From NCBI RefSeq assembly GCF_002775205.1, contig NC_036461.1:20556015-20620014 (forward strand): 64,000 bases of DNA, written 5' to 3'. The notes under the pieces are model-generated. The model saw nothing but the letters and a program-made list of their open reading frames with translations. It was not told the origin of the DNA and did no database searches. Positions 23,087 to 33,900 of the stretch are shown one piece after another (within the stretch, counting starts at the first letter, position 1; each line of letters begins with the position of its first letter). The translations under genes were made by a program, and so were the position numbers. This DNA comes from Xiphophorus maculatus. Taxonomy: Eukaryota > Chordata > Actinopteri > Cyprinodontiformes > Poeciliidae.

Positions 23087-23634
23087 CTGTAAAACAAAAT
23101 AGAGCAGAATAGAAATTCTTTTACTGTCCAACAATGGAGAAATTCAGGAGCTAAACTAACAATTAAAGCAGTTCGGTTCACATGAAGATAGAAGATAAAA
23201 TATGTAAAAACAGAGTAAAATGCTGTAAAGGCAAAAATTCAACGCAGGTACTGTGGAGTTATTAAAAGTAGAATATAAATAGTGTACTCAAAAGTAATGT
23301 ACAGTAAAGTATGTTAATTTTAAAATATTCAAAAATCAGAATCAGAATATATTTACTGATAACTAGCTGGTATTTCCATCTATGGCTGGTTGAACCAAGA
23401 GAACTTCAAGACTATTTACTGATGTCTTCACCTTGTGCCAAGAACTGAACATTTTTCCCACATGAAAAGCAGAACATTTGAACTGTCCCCAGATTTTGAC
23501 CACAGAAGACAAAAAACTTAAAACATGGCCACCTAAAAAAAAAAAAAAAAAAAAGAGGGACAGTTGAAACCAGATATTTATACACCAAGAAAAAGATACA
23601 AACATCTCTCTCTGTCTGTATAGATAGATTGATA

Positions 23635-23935
23635 TCTATCTATGGAGCAGGGCGCCGCCACAAAACTTGGGCCCCATGACAAAAAATTAAATTTGGCCCC
23701 CCTGCTGTTACAATTTGTTGAGTCTATTTGACCCATAAAAAGAGGCACAATTTTAAAGGCATGTAACTGCCTTGCTTTCTTGTCATGACAGTTTGTTATG
23801 AGACAGATAATCTGTGAAAAAATGAATCTCCTCCTCCTCCCTGACCGACTACTGACGGCTAAAGATTGTGATTGACAGCGCTAAAACCCTCCTCATGCGT
23901 CTGATTGGTTGTTTGTAGAGAGAACTGGGAGAACT
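23635..23935. mobile_element. interspersed repeat (gggccccatgaca family), copy 1
   Basis: It shares ttgggccccatgaca, ggcacaattttaaaggc, gacagataatctgtgaaaa and gattgacagcgctaaaac with copies at 39990-40915, and in part at 35060-35540. Non-coding, probably a non-autonomous DNA transposon. Confidence 0.55.
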
Positions 23936-24439
23936 TGCATCCACACACACACCCACACACACACACTAACTTGAGTGACCTTCCATGCTTAGTTTACATA
24001 GTGCAGCATATTACTGTAAAAATCGTTCAAATATGAATAAACATAACAGTTTGTATCTTTCCCTTTCAGGTCGTAAGTTTTTCATATTTCCCAAAAACCA
24101 CTTGAATTTCAGGATGACGGACATTTTTCAGCGTGATCCTTTTAAACCAATTAGTGCCACAAAATGTTACCCAGTTTCATGATTTGGATTAACTATATAT
24201 GTTATGTCATCTGCTTTTGACTATGGTGACTGTATTTCTACAGTTTTGGCAACCTCAAGTTCAGTTTCCAAAATTGAGTTTGAGGACTTTGCAGACTGCG
24301 AGACACAGACTGGAGAGACGGTTGTCTTTAGCGATTAGCATTAGCTTTTTGTGTTTATGTAAGGCACATAAAATGGGGATGCCTCTTTAAGAAACAGAGG
24401 TTAGGGAAGCTAGGTGATCTACCTAGCCAAAAGGAAGTT

Positions 24440-24720
24440 TAGTTTCCAATGTGTATCAACTAATCAGAATGCAGACTGCCGCTGTAGGTCCCGCCCTTCT
24501 CCCCGTGTCTGCAGCAATGTTTGTGTGTGCGACAGAGATCCGACATGAAGAGGAGACCGCTGACTGCGGTAAAGCTCGCCGGCTCTTCGAAAATCCGGCC
24601 CGCACACGACATTCACGTGCGCGACAGCTCAAGACATTACGGTACCCCCATTTACGTGCTGTTTTCACAATAAAAAGGCACATCCGGTTCATGCTTGATC
24701 TACTGTAAGTAGATTCCCAG
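24440..24720. other. GC-rich patch without assigned function
   Basis: Locally GC- and CpG-rich sequence (gctcgccggctcttcg, cacgtgcgcgacagc) in AT-rich surroundings, ending at a gtaag donor-like site near 24706. It could be a decayed promoter or first exon, or part of a mobile element. No recognisable protein. Confidence 0.25.
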
Positions 24721-26387
24721 CGGCTTCATGTTTCATTTAATTTCATCGTATATTATATATTGTATAATGTCATATCTTCAGTTAAAATCAAAATATATTT
24801 GATATTCTTCGATACAGTCAATAAGTAATGTGAACATGAACCAAGTGATGAAAATGAAATCGATCGTGTTTGGAATGAGGATGCTTGTGGACTGGGGGTT
24901 TTTTGTTGGTGTTTTTTCCCACAAATTTTCATTTAAAAAAAAAAAAGATTTTTCTAAAATTTTGAAATTTAATCTCTTCCGTTTTTTTGACACAACTTCT
25001 CCTGCTGTAGAAAAAATGAAGTAAACAATACATTTATATGAAATAATTGATAAAAAGCAGCTGAGTAATTTGTAGACTGGCTGTATACCTGAGTTTATCC
25101 AGGTGTATCTGTGACTTCATTCTGATGCCCTATGCCTCAGCATTGAGGAGGTGAATTTATTTAAATAAAACAGATTTTAGTGACACTGTATATTGTTCAC
25201 ATAACTTACATTTTGTCTTTTATATTTTGTACGCAGATCTTTATGGATGTGTTTTGCTGGAAATGTCTTTTTTGTATTTATTTATAGCGGGATTGTCTTT
25301 ATTTCCCTTTTTTCTGCCTAAAGATTTTTATTTATGGAGGGTAATTTAAGAATAAAATTATGAAATGTATAATTTCAAAGGAGAAACATGCAAAACTTAA
25401 CCTGCAGAACATAATATGAAAGTAAACTAAGAGTCGGTTTCAGCTGAATTTGGATTCAGATAGATGGAGTAGAAACTGAAAAGAACCGGATGAAACAACT
25501 ACGAAGTGAGAACCAATACCTTATTTTCTGACGTAAGATTAAAATGGCCCCATACTACCAAACCTTTCGTTTGCCTTGAGGCTCCATAGTTGACGCTGTA
25601 CCGTAAAAGGTCAAGAATTATTTTGGCAAATGCATCCCGTTGACAGATTGGCTTCCATATATAAACAGTTTGGCGCACCAGTGTCATTTGGAAACAGTTC
25701 CTGTATCGGTCACGTGACTTGCTGAAAACGATACGCGCACCGACGCTGATTTTGGTCTATGAGCTTGACACATGCGCCGACGCATCGGTGTTACGGGACC
25801 CATCACTAGTTTATGTTTCAAACATCTTATCGACAGTTAAAGAACTTTTTAAAAATGTATTTATGTACAGTGAATCAAATCTTAATGTTGCAGTGATATT
25901 CTGGGTTTTTCAGAGATGGCTTCAGTCTGTTTTTACTTTCTTTTACTTCCCCTTTCTCAGTTTGGAAGTCACAGACAAAATGTAGTAAAAGTAACGAGAG
26001 AGTAAATATGCTAATAGATTATTTACAACTGTTTTTTATTATTATTAAAACAAGATTTAACTTTACCGTTAAACTGGAATAAAATAAAAGTTGGTTTCAC
26101 AAGCAAAAAATAAAAAAAAGCTGTAATGACTGTTGACTACATTTTGTCTAGTTAAAGGCTCCACAGCTTTGTGCTGCCACCTAAATGTGACATAAAGATA
26201 AACTGAGCTCAGAGCGGCTCAGGTCACAGTAAGAAAAACTTCAGCTTTATTAGACTTTATAGTTTCATTCACTGCCGCCCCTAAAAGAAACAAAAAGTCA
26301 CTTCTGTGAAAGATTTGTTGCAAACAATCCCAGCAGGATTTTAATTTATTCTAAGCCAAGCTCTCCTCCGTGTCTTTCTCCCCACAG

Positions 26388-26733
26388 TCGCCATGTACCT
26401 GGGGATCAGAAAGGGGAAATTAAAGACGGTAAGCCCCGCTCCCTCAGATTCACTTGGAATATGAGAACCACCAGCTCCATGGAGCCCTGCGACATCATGA
26501 GGGAGATCCGCAAGGTGCTCGACGCCAACAACTGCGACTACGAACAGCAAGAGAGTTTCCTGCTCCTCTGCGTCCATGGCGACGGGCGGGCCGAGAACCT
26601 GGTCCAGTGGGAGATGGAGGTCTGCAGGCTCCCCCGTCTCTCCCTGAACGGCGTCCGCTTCAAAAGGATATCCGGGTCGTCCATCGCTTTCAAGAACATT
26701 GCTTCCAAAATAGCCAACGACTTAAATCTATGA
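26388..26733 (+). CDS. mark3: MAP/microtubule affinity-regulating kinase 3, terminal coding exon (KA1 domain)
   Basis: The acceptor tctccccacag precedes an exon of 346 nt ending in TGA at 26731-26733, encoding 114 residues. It begins [20 protein letters not shown] and continues [52 protein letters not shown] and [14 protein letters not shown]. This is the C-terminal KA1 domain of MARK kinases, which binds acidic phospholipids and contributes to autoinhibition. The NNCDYEQ and [17 protein letters not shown] segments favour MARK3 over MARK1, 2 or 4. The orientation next to ckb and trmt61a fits the known vertebrate order. Oddity: I find no penultimate mark3 exon anywhere between here and znf839, so the preceding intron is either very long or the gene is broken or duplicated here. 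Confidence 0.85.
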
Positions 26734-26901
26734 ACAAAAGGACTTAAAAGATAAGTAAAAAAAAAAATCTAAATCAAATCTATATTCAGAGGTATTGAAG
26801 CTGTACAATCATCCAAGTAGCAGTTTCCAAATGTCTCCTTTTTGTCCCCTGGGGCAACCGGGTTCCCGCGGGCACCGTGTTGGTGACCCCTGTTTTGGAT
26901 C

Positions 26902-26907
26902 AATAAA
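26902..26907 (+). terminator. candidate mark3 polyadenylation signal
   Basis: AATAAA in ggatcaataaagtattt, about 170 nt after the stop codon. The surrounding sequence also looks like a retroelement 3' tail (aagtatttttgaattg), so the signal may have been supplied by an insertion. Confidence 0.4.
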
Positions 26908-27184
26908 GTATTTTTGAATTGAATTTTGAATCTTTCTTCCAAACCATGCTTTACGACAGAGAGAAGTTTTCCCCATTTGAAGGTCCGAAACTGAAAGCAG
27001 AAATATAATGTCACACCAGCAGTGAAAGTTTCAAAAATGTCATTGTGAACTTAGACTGGTTGGCCAGTAGGTGGCAGCATAAGGAGTGATAAACATGACA
27101 ACGTGATACTTGTGTGGCAGTATGCCCTGTGGGCTCTGAACGCGTCACACAAGTGCCTGAATTTAATTGGTTGTGGCGCTGTCT

Positions 27185-27340
27185 GTATATAAAGGGCCCT
27201 CCCTCACCTGGTAGACATCATGTTTTCCTTCCGGTTCACACCTCGCTGTTTGCTGGCGCTGCACGCCCGCCGCGTACTAATGCGCTCTTGAATGATGCGC
27301 TTAACGACGCACTAATCGCTGATCGATCCTTCTTGTGGTA
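27185..27340 (+). promoter_or_regulatory. promoter-like segment with TATA box and possible first exon
   Basis: tctgtatataaagggccc provides a TATA box near 27187. About 150 nt downstream a donor-like gtaagaag follows cttcttgtg, in sequence that is CpG-richer than its surroundings. It could be a solo LTR-like promoter, or the first exon of an unannotated transcript between mark3 and ckb. Confidence 0.3.
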
Positions 27341-27419
27341 AGAAGCTTCTCACACCCTTAATGTCTGTTAGCCTAGACTTAGCTAAAAAAAAGTTGGTTT
27401 CACAATGGGGAAAAAAACG

Positions 27420-28415
27420 ATTCATCAAATTGTGCATATTTTTCAAATCAAGCAAAAAGAACTGAATAATTTCTGATTCGTTATTAATTTTGCCGTAGAA
27501 AACCCCCCAACAAAGCTCCTGTTTGCTGTTTGTCCATGGACAAACTCCTCAACAGTCACCTGGCAAAAAACTGGGAAGGAGGCTCTGTGGGAGGAGAGCA
27601 AAGCGCTTACTGGCGAGTCAAAGCATCTGAATTTATTAGGTCTCTATATGGCGATTAACATAAATCATTAAAAAAAATTTTATTTTCCATTCATCCATTT
27701 CTATCTAAGGGGAACACACTCACACCTAGGGAGAATTTGGAGTGACCAATGAACTCTTACCTTGTTGTCATGTTTTTGGAATGTGGGAGGAAACCGGAGT
27801 ACCCGGAGGAAACCCACGCATGCACAGGGAGAACATGCAAACTCCTACAGTAGTTATGGGAAGCGAACCCACAACCTTTCGACTGTAAGGCAACAACCTT
27901 ACGGACTGAGCCACTGTGCAGCCCGCTATAGAATGGCGCTACTATTAATATATCTCTTAGCATTTTGACGTCACCGGATGATCATCATCCGGGCCTTTTT
28001 ACGTCACTTCCGTTGAAAACAACACCACGTGCGTTGCCCATGAACGCCGTAGCTGTCACTTCCAGCGGGATTAAAAGCAGCATTTATTTGACGTATAAAT
28101 GCAGACTGGTTGAAGCTAGTTTGAACCAAAAAAGTCAAGCTTCGGAGAAGGTAGGGGTTGAGTTTGTAGCGGCTATTTTGCTTGCCAAACGGAACCACCG
28201 GTCAAGGAAACCGGTGTCGCTTGAATTAGCTCATGTCCTCAAATCTCCAAACACGTTCAACGTTCACCTTTGAAGGGTTTTGTGAAAATAGCTCATGCTA
28301 ACAAACGCTTTGCACCTCGTTATGCTCCTGAAGTAATTTGTGAAATGCAATGAAATAACATTACATTGTAAGAAACTGAGACTTGGAAGCTAACGTTAAC
28401 TTGAGGCAGCAAACG
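27420..28415 (+). repeat. direct duplication flanking ckb, left copy
   Basis: Nearly the whole kilobase recurs in the same orientation at 37986-39247. It contains tgacgtcacc (CRE-like, 27966), cacttccgttg (ETS-like), caccacgtgcg (E-box-like), a TATAAAT at 28094-28100, and a donor-like gagaag/gtaggg at 28150. The copy lacks the hAT element found in the right copy. An internal part with gtgggaggaaaccggagtac is itself a common fish interspersed repeat. Confidence 0.85.
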
Positions 28416-28424
28416 CTGACTGCT

Positions 28425-28455
28425 CACGTCACTGAGCTCACTGCTCAGTGACGTG
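28425..28455. repeat. perfect 13-bp inverted repeat
   Basis: cacgtcactgagc and gctcagtgacgtg are exact complements separated by 5 nt (tcact). The arms include TGACGTG, a CRE-like half site, on both strands. The site lies just beyond the end of the left ckb-flanking duplication. Confidence 0.9.
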
Positions 28456-28704
28456 TTGGTGGTGGCTCACACCGTCGCTAACGTATTCCGTCACACACTT
28501 GATTTCTCTTTTCTTTTCTCTTCCATTCACTGAAATTGATGAGAAATGATTTGTGTTGTGCACAATCCACAATCTGTTTTGTTGTTTTCTTCTCCTCTGA
28601 CTCCCCGTGTGAATTTTCTCACGGCGCCTCAGAGTCTCAACCGAGTTTGAGAGAAACGGGAGACTTGAGGGCTCAAGGTGAGCTTATACCTGCTGCCCCC
28701 CAAC

Positions 28705-28730
28705 ACACACACACACACACACACACACAC
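28705..28730. repeat. (CA)n microsatellite
   Basis: About 26 bp of perfect CA repeats between ccccaa and ccgcttccc, in the intergenic region between mark3 and ckb. Confidence 0.9.
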
Positions 28731-28871
28731 CGCTTCCCATGTAGCGTCAGGCCCGCGCTGCTTTGCCCTGAGTGTGTAGGAGTTGCAGCAGTGTGTTGTT
28801 GCAGCTTTGTTGCTGCGGTTGCATGGCTGTGTGACGTGCCGCTCTGCTAACGCTGCATGCTAACTAAACGA

Positions 28872-28978
28872 CTATAAAGGACTTAAAAGATAAGTTAAAA
28901 AAATAAAATAAAATCTATATTCAGAGATATTTAAGCTGTGCAATCATCCAAGTAGCAGTTTCCAAATGTCTCCTTTTT
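28872..28978 (+). repeat. duplicated fragment of the mark3 3' UTR
   Basis: The stretch aaaggacttaaaagataag through ccaaatgtctccttttt repeats the mark3 3' UTR segment at 26738-26841 with few changes. The coding part of the exon is not repeated here. Confidence 0.8.
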
Positions 28979-28979
28979 T

Positions 28980-29918
28980 AAAACAAAACACAGTATGTAT
29001 TGAACATTATAATGTATAGATACAGGCTTTTGGTAATAATTACCGAATTATCTAATGTCTGTTTTGACCACCAGGGGTCGCCATTAACAAGTTGACAGTG
29101 ATTTGTCATGCTGTGAATGTGGTGAAAAAAAGAAGATAAAAAGCATTTCTGGTCTTATTTATTTCACCTTTTTTTTCTCTCTGTAAAAAATAAAGATGTA
29201 GCTTTTTGTTTTTTCTTGTGTAAATAATGTATCTTGCTTTCAAGATGGCTTCATTGCTACACTTTAAAAAAAAAAGTCTTTTGTATTTTGTTAAAAGTTA
29301 GAGATAATGGGAAGTCCATGTTAACGTCCACATGGTTAAGGTTCACTCATGTCTCCATCTGTCAACCTGAACATCCCTTCTCGTCACTGGACCAGAACCA
29401 GCAGGACTAGTTACTTTTAAAGTTCAGACATTTTGGAATTAAAAAATGTCTGATTAAAATGGGATTAAATGCTCACATTCATATGAATAAGTTTCCTCCT
29501 CTTTTAAACCAAACTTGAAATCAGTTTATGTATCTATTGTACAATGCTGTGGAGAAAAGAATATGTCAATTCTTGACTGTGAAGCCCAAAATTATTTATA
29601 CACCTTACTTGGGTTTAGATATGACTCTTGGTAGATGACCAAGGAGTCCTAACTTGGAAACTAAAGATTAGAGTTGTGTTAAGGAGACCCTCCGACCTCA
29701 AAGAAATCAAATAATCAGTGAAAACCTGCAGAAATCTGGTCAATCACAAGAAGGGTTTTTTTTTTTCTGATTTTTTTCTGTTTATTCATGAGGAGTCAAA
29801 TGTTGGCATGATTTTTTTACATATAAAATGTATGCCTTTTATTTTTTCAAAAACCATGTCAAGAAAAAGGCTTGAATAATTTTAAACCTGAATTTGCCAG
29901 TGGTATAGATTTTGACCT
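28980..29918. other. intergenic sequence with decayed transposon traces
   Basis: AT-rich. The stretch 29570-29900 (aattatttatacacc, caagaagggttttt, ggcttgaataattttaaac) looks like a degraded Tc1-type element. No intact ORF. Confidence 0.4.
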
Positions 29919-30405
29919 AAAATGGGCACTATTGTGTATTTTCCAGGCACATAGTACAATTTTAAAGCACAATCAAGTAACTTCCTTCAGATAAAAAAAA
30001 TTATCTATATTGAATGACTTAAGAAATTCGACTCATTTAACGCCTTGAAATTGGGCCTGTGTCTTTCTCAACATGGCTTCTTTAACGTTTCTGCCAGCGT
30101 TGAACAGAGAAGTAGCTCATGAGCTCAGCAGATGTGCCGCTTCACCAGGTGTTTGCTAATTGCTGCTGCTAGTCTGAAGGTGACAGAGGGAGGTGCTGCT
30201 CTGAGGTGGAAGAACAGCTGGAGAACGTAGCGCGAAGGAGGAGCATCTCAATGGTGAATGGTTGCCGCGGGAGATTAAAGGATTTTTTTTTTTTTTCCAA
30301 AAATGCAGAAAAAAAAATCAAGCCAACACTCCAGGTATGTTTCTGACAGAATAATGATGTAAAGCTAAAAAAAAAAAAAAAACATTTTTCCATAATACTG
30401 CATTT
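29919..30405 (+). mobile_element. about 550-bp MITE family (aaaGGGGCAGTattNTGTatttt), copy 1
   Basis: It shares gcacaatcaagtaact, cgccttgaaattgggcctg, ccaggtgtttgctaattgc, ggttgccgcgggagattaaagg and caacactccaggtatgttt with copies at 37307-37820, 50976-51553 and (opposite strand) 60934-61464. It is non-coding, lies downstream of ckb, and has a less complete left end than the other copies. Confidence 0.7.
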
Positions 30406-30788
30406 TTTTGTACATGTTTCAGATCAAACATATCAATGATAATGTGATGGTTTTAAAAATAGGATTTTGTATTTACCCCTACAAGAGAAAACAGGCGTTC
30501 TAACAGACAACCATATGTGAAAATAAAGAGTTGAGTTTTAGCCAAAGCTGTAGAATCAAGAACTCAGCAGGAAGTGGGCTAAAAGATTGCAGAAACATAT
30601 CATGCTCTATATTAAAATAATTCAGATAGAGAGAGCTACAAATGGGGAATTGCTTTTTTCACATAGGGTCAGGTATGAATGTTGGCTTTTATTTCCCTCA
30701 GTGGAATCATTAGAAAACTCATCTTTCATATTAAAACACTTTGTTTGGGTTAAGGAACATTACAAATCTCAACTTGAACCAAACCATT

Positions 30789-30794
30789 TTTATT
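30789..30794 (-). terminator. candidate ckb polyadenylation signal
   Basis: AATAAA on the minus strand (tttatt on plus), about 165 nt beyond the ckb stop codon at 30958-30960. Gives a short 3' UTR. Confidence 0.6.
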
Positions 30795-30957
30795 GCATTT
30801 CAGATATTAAATACACAAGTCAACAAGTGAAACTGGGAGTGCAGCCAATCAGAGTGTAGGGCTTTGAGGGAAGATAGTGGTGGTTAGAAAGGGACAGAAA
30901 GGGAGAAACAGGAGTATTCTTTGTTTTTTTTTTGTTTTTTTTCTCTTTAGGAGGACT

Positions 30958-33900
30958 TTACTTCTGGGCAGGCATCAGGTTGTCAATGGACTGGCCTTTC
31001 TCCAGCCTCTTCTCCATCTCCACCAACAGCTTGACCCCGTCAACCACCATCTGGACCAGCTCCACCTCGGAGAAGCCCAGTCGGTCAGCGTTGGAGATGT
31101 CAAACACTCCGCCGACGGCAGCGGTGTCCACGCCGCCTGAGAGAGGACAAGAGTAAGTCTAACACAAACCTGCACAGGATGAGAAGAACCGGCGCCGGGG
31201 CGACCGTCCTTACCAGTGCCCCGTTTCTGGAGCCTCAGTTTGGAGAGAATCTCGTCAAACTTGGCTTGCTTGCTCATGTTTGGCAGCTTCACATGCACTC
31301 CTGCACGCAGGCCGGTGCCCAGGTTGGAGGGGCAGGTCAGAACGTAACCCAGGTGTTCGTTCCACATGAAGGCGTGGCCCCTGTCCCTGAACAGGGTCTC
31401 GATCTACCGACACGATGCAGGTCAAACGTTAGGTTCAGCGGACAGCTTTTGACGAGACAAAGGTTCTGGAATGGAAACATCCCGACTGACCTTGGTGAGA
31501 CCGGTGCAGAAGCGAGTGAACACTTCCTTCATCTTTCCTCCCTTCTGCATGGAAATAACACGCAGGTGGTCTTCCTCGTTCACCCACACCAGGAAGGTCT
31601 TGTTGTCGTTGTGCCTGTTGAAGGTGAGACAGACTGTCAAAAGAAAACTTTAAAAAGGGGGGGGGGAACTCTGGAGGATATTTGGCAACTGGAATAAATA
31701 GAAACGCTAATAATGTTGCTAAAATAATGACCCAAGTCTTTCTGGCAAAAATCATCTTTTGGAATAAAAAATGATTCAGATCAATGTTTTAGCTAGGTGA
31801 CGATATGCAACACATTTGAAACATTGAATAATAATAAAAAAAATGTAAATTGAATTCAATAATACTTTGATACCCAAAAGGAAATGAAATGTCCCAACTC
31901 ATTTAATTCAGTTTTTGTGGATGATGATGGATGTGGGCAGAAAGGGGAAAAGGCTACTAGTAGACTAGTAGAGTATATTGCTTGTAGGTCTGAACAATCG
32001 GTCAGAATTCAGTCAGGAAAAGTCACATTTGTCACAGGAGATGGTGTTAGACAATTAAATTTCATGCAGACATGAACTTTGACCAATAATTGTATAGAAT
32101 ACCTTCGTCCCAACATTACATTGAGCTGCAAATTGTACATGAATAAAAAAAAACAAGCTGGTTCCACTGGTTTTAGAATTTGGTTTGTTTTTTTTAAAGA
32201 GTGAGCTTTGTTTGGTTTTGCCTCTGTGCCGTTAAACAAACGTAGAAGATTAACTATCAAGCCAAAAACATCCAGGTGGTCTGGTCTTGACCTGCCCTTT
32301 AGTTAGTTTCACTAAAGCAGTTGGTTACCATAGTGACCTTTGGAGAGTCAGACAGACTTTGTTAGTACTGGAGTGTGTTTACATTCCCAGTCACTTTAAA
32401 CAGAGGTTTTCCATTCATTGAGCCTGATGAATCATTGCATGTGTTCATCAATCTGTTTAAGTTACTAAACATCATCTGGTGAGTTTACTGTGATCACTGT
32501 TTCCATTAGAATAAGTGAATTAGTACTTTTACACTGAACACAGTTAATGCAGTTAAATTATTTTCAACAGTTTTTGTTAAATAGCTGCTGTTTTTTTGTT
32601 AAACTTTTTGCCGTGACGGTCAAAATGGTCAAGTTGAAAGCGCTTGGATGGGGTACATGAAAATATATTTTTGTTAAATAATAATGGAAAAATAAATATG
32701 TTGCACCTTACTGAATTGAACAGAATAAACAGATTTTTATTGAAAATGGATCAAAGAGATCCAAAAATGCATTATTATAACACAGGTTTACATTTTCTAA
32801 AAAATTGTTTTGCTTTTTGCTGGATGTTTTTGGTGCTAATTGATGAATGAAGAAACCTGAATTGTTTGTTTTTTTTAAGTTTTGTGCCTAATTTTAGGAT
32901 GACTTCATATGTGAAAAGTTGCCTTGGATGTAAGTTGAATGTCCATCATCTGCATCAACCTGCATTCAGTCGATGCAGAAGCTACATGCTGGTGGAGCTT
33001 GATACAGTATGGAACTAGAGATGCACCGATTGCAGTTTTCTGTCCGATCACCAATCTTTAAAAAGCTTGTTCTAAACCTTATTGAACGGTTTAAAATAAA
33101 TGTTCCATTGTCTTTAACTGTCTTTTCCTCTCGGTCACATCATTTAAACAGAATCTCTAGACGGTTTGAGTAGAAAAATTGGGTTTCTGAATCGAACCGG
33201 CAGATTCGCATCTTTGCCTGGAACGTCGGCCGATTCTGATATCAGGAATAACAGGAATCCTCACCAGATTCCTCTGGCGTCCGGCCAATCACGGGCCATT
33301 CCTGAGGCCAGCAGTAGAGGAGACACGGGCTTATCAAAGAGGAAGTGGTCGTCAATGAGCTGCTGCTGCTCTGCCTCGGTCATGTTCTTCAGAGCGTAGT
33401 ATTTCCCCTTCAGGTCTCCACTGAGAGCGGCCAGAGCTGCAGGTACAGAGGGACACACGTCAGACAGCAGCTGAAACACAGGGCTGGGTTTATTCAAGCC
33501 CGCTTGTATGCAAATAATGGATCAATCAGTCAACGTGGCGCACTAGAAGAAAACCGGTTATGAATTCATAAAAAATGTATTAAATGTGAAGACAGGACTA
33601 GCAGAAATACTAAGTTTAGCTCAGAACTATAAGGTCATGTAAAGTTAATTAGAATATCGTCATCTTCCTGAAATAATGGTTTGCGCCATTTATTTGCCAA
33701 AAGTGATTTTATTTATTTATTTATTTATTTTGCAAAAATCATTTTGCCTTTATTTTAGGAAGGTGACAATATGTGTTCTGATGAGACTCGTTTTTCAAAT
33801 TAAGAGTACATTTGAAAAAAAAGCATCTTAAATCAGGCATTAAAATAATATCACATTTCTATATAAAAAGGTTTGTTTTTGTCTGATGTAATATTTTTAT

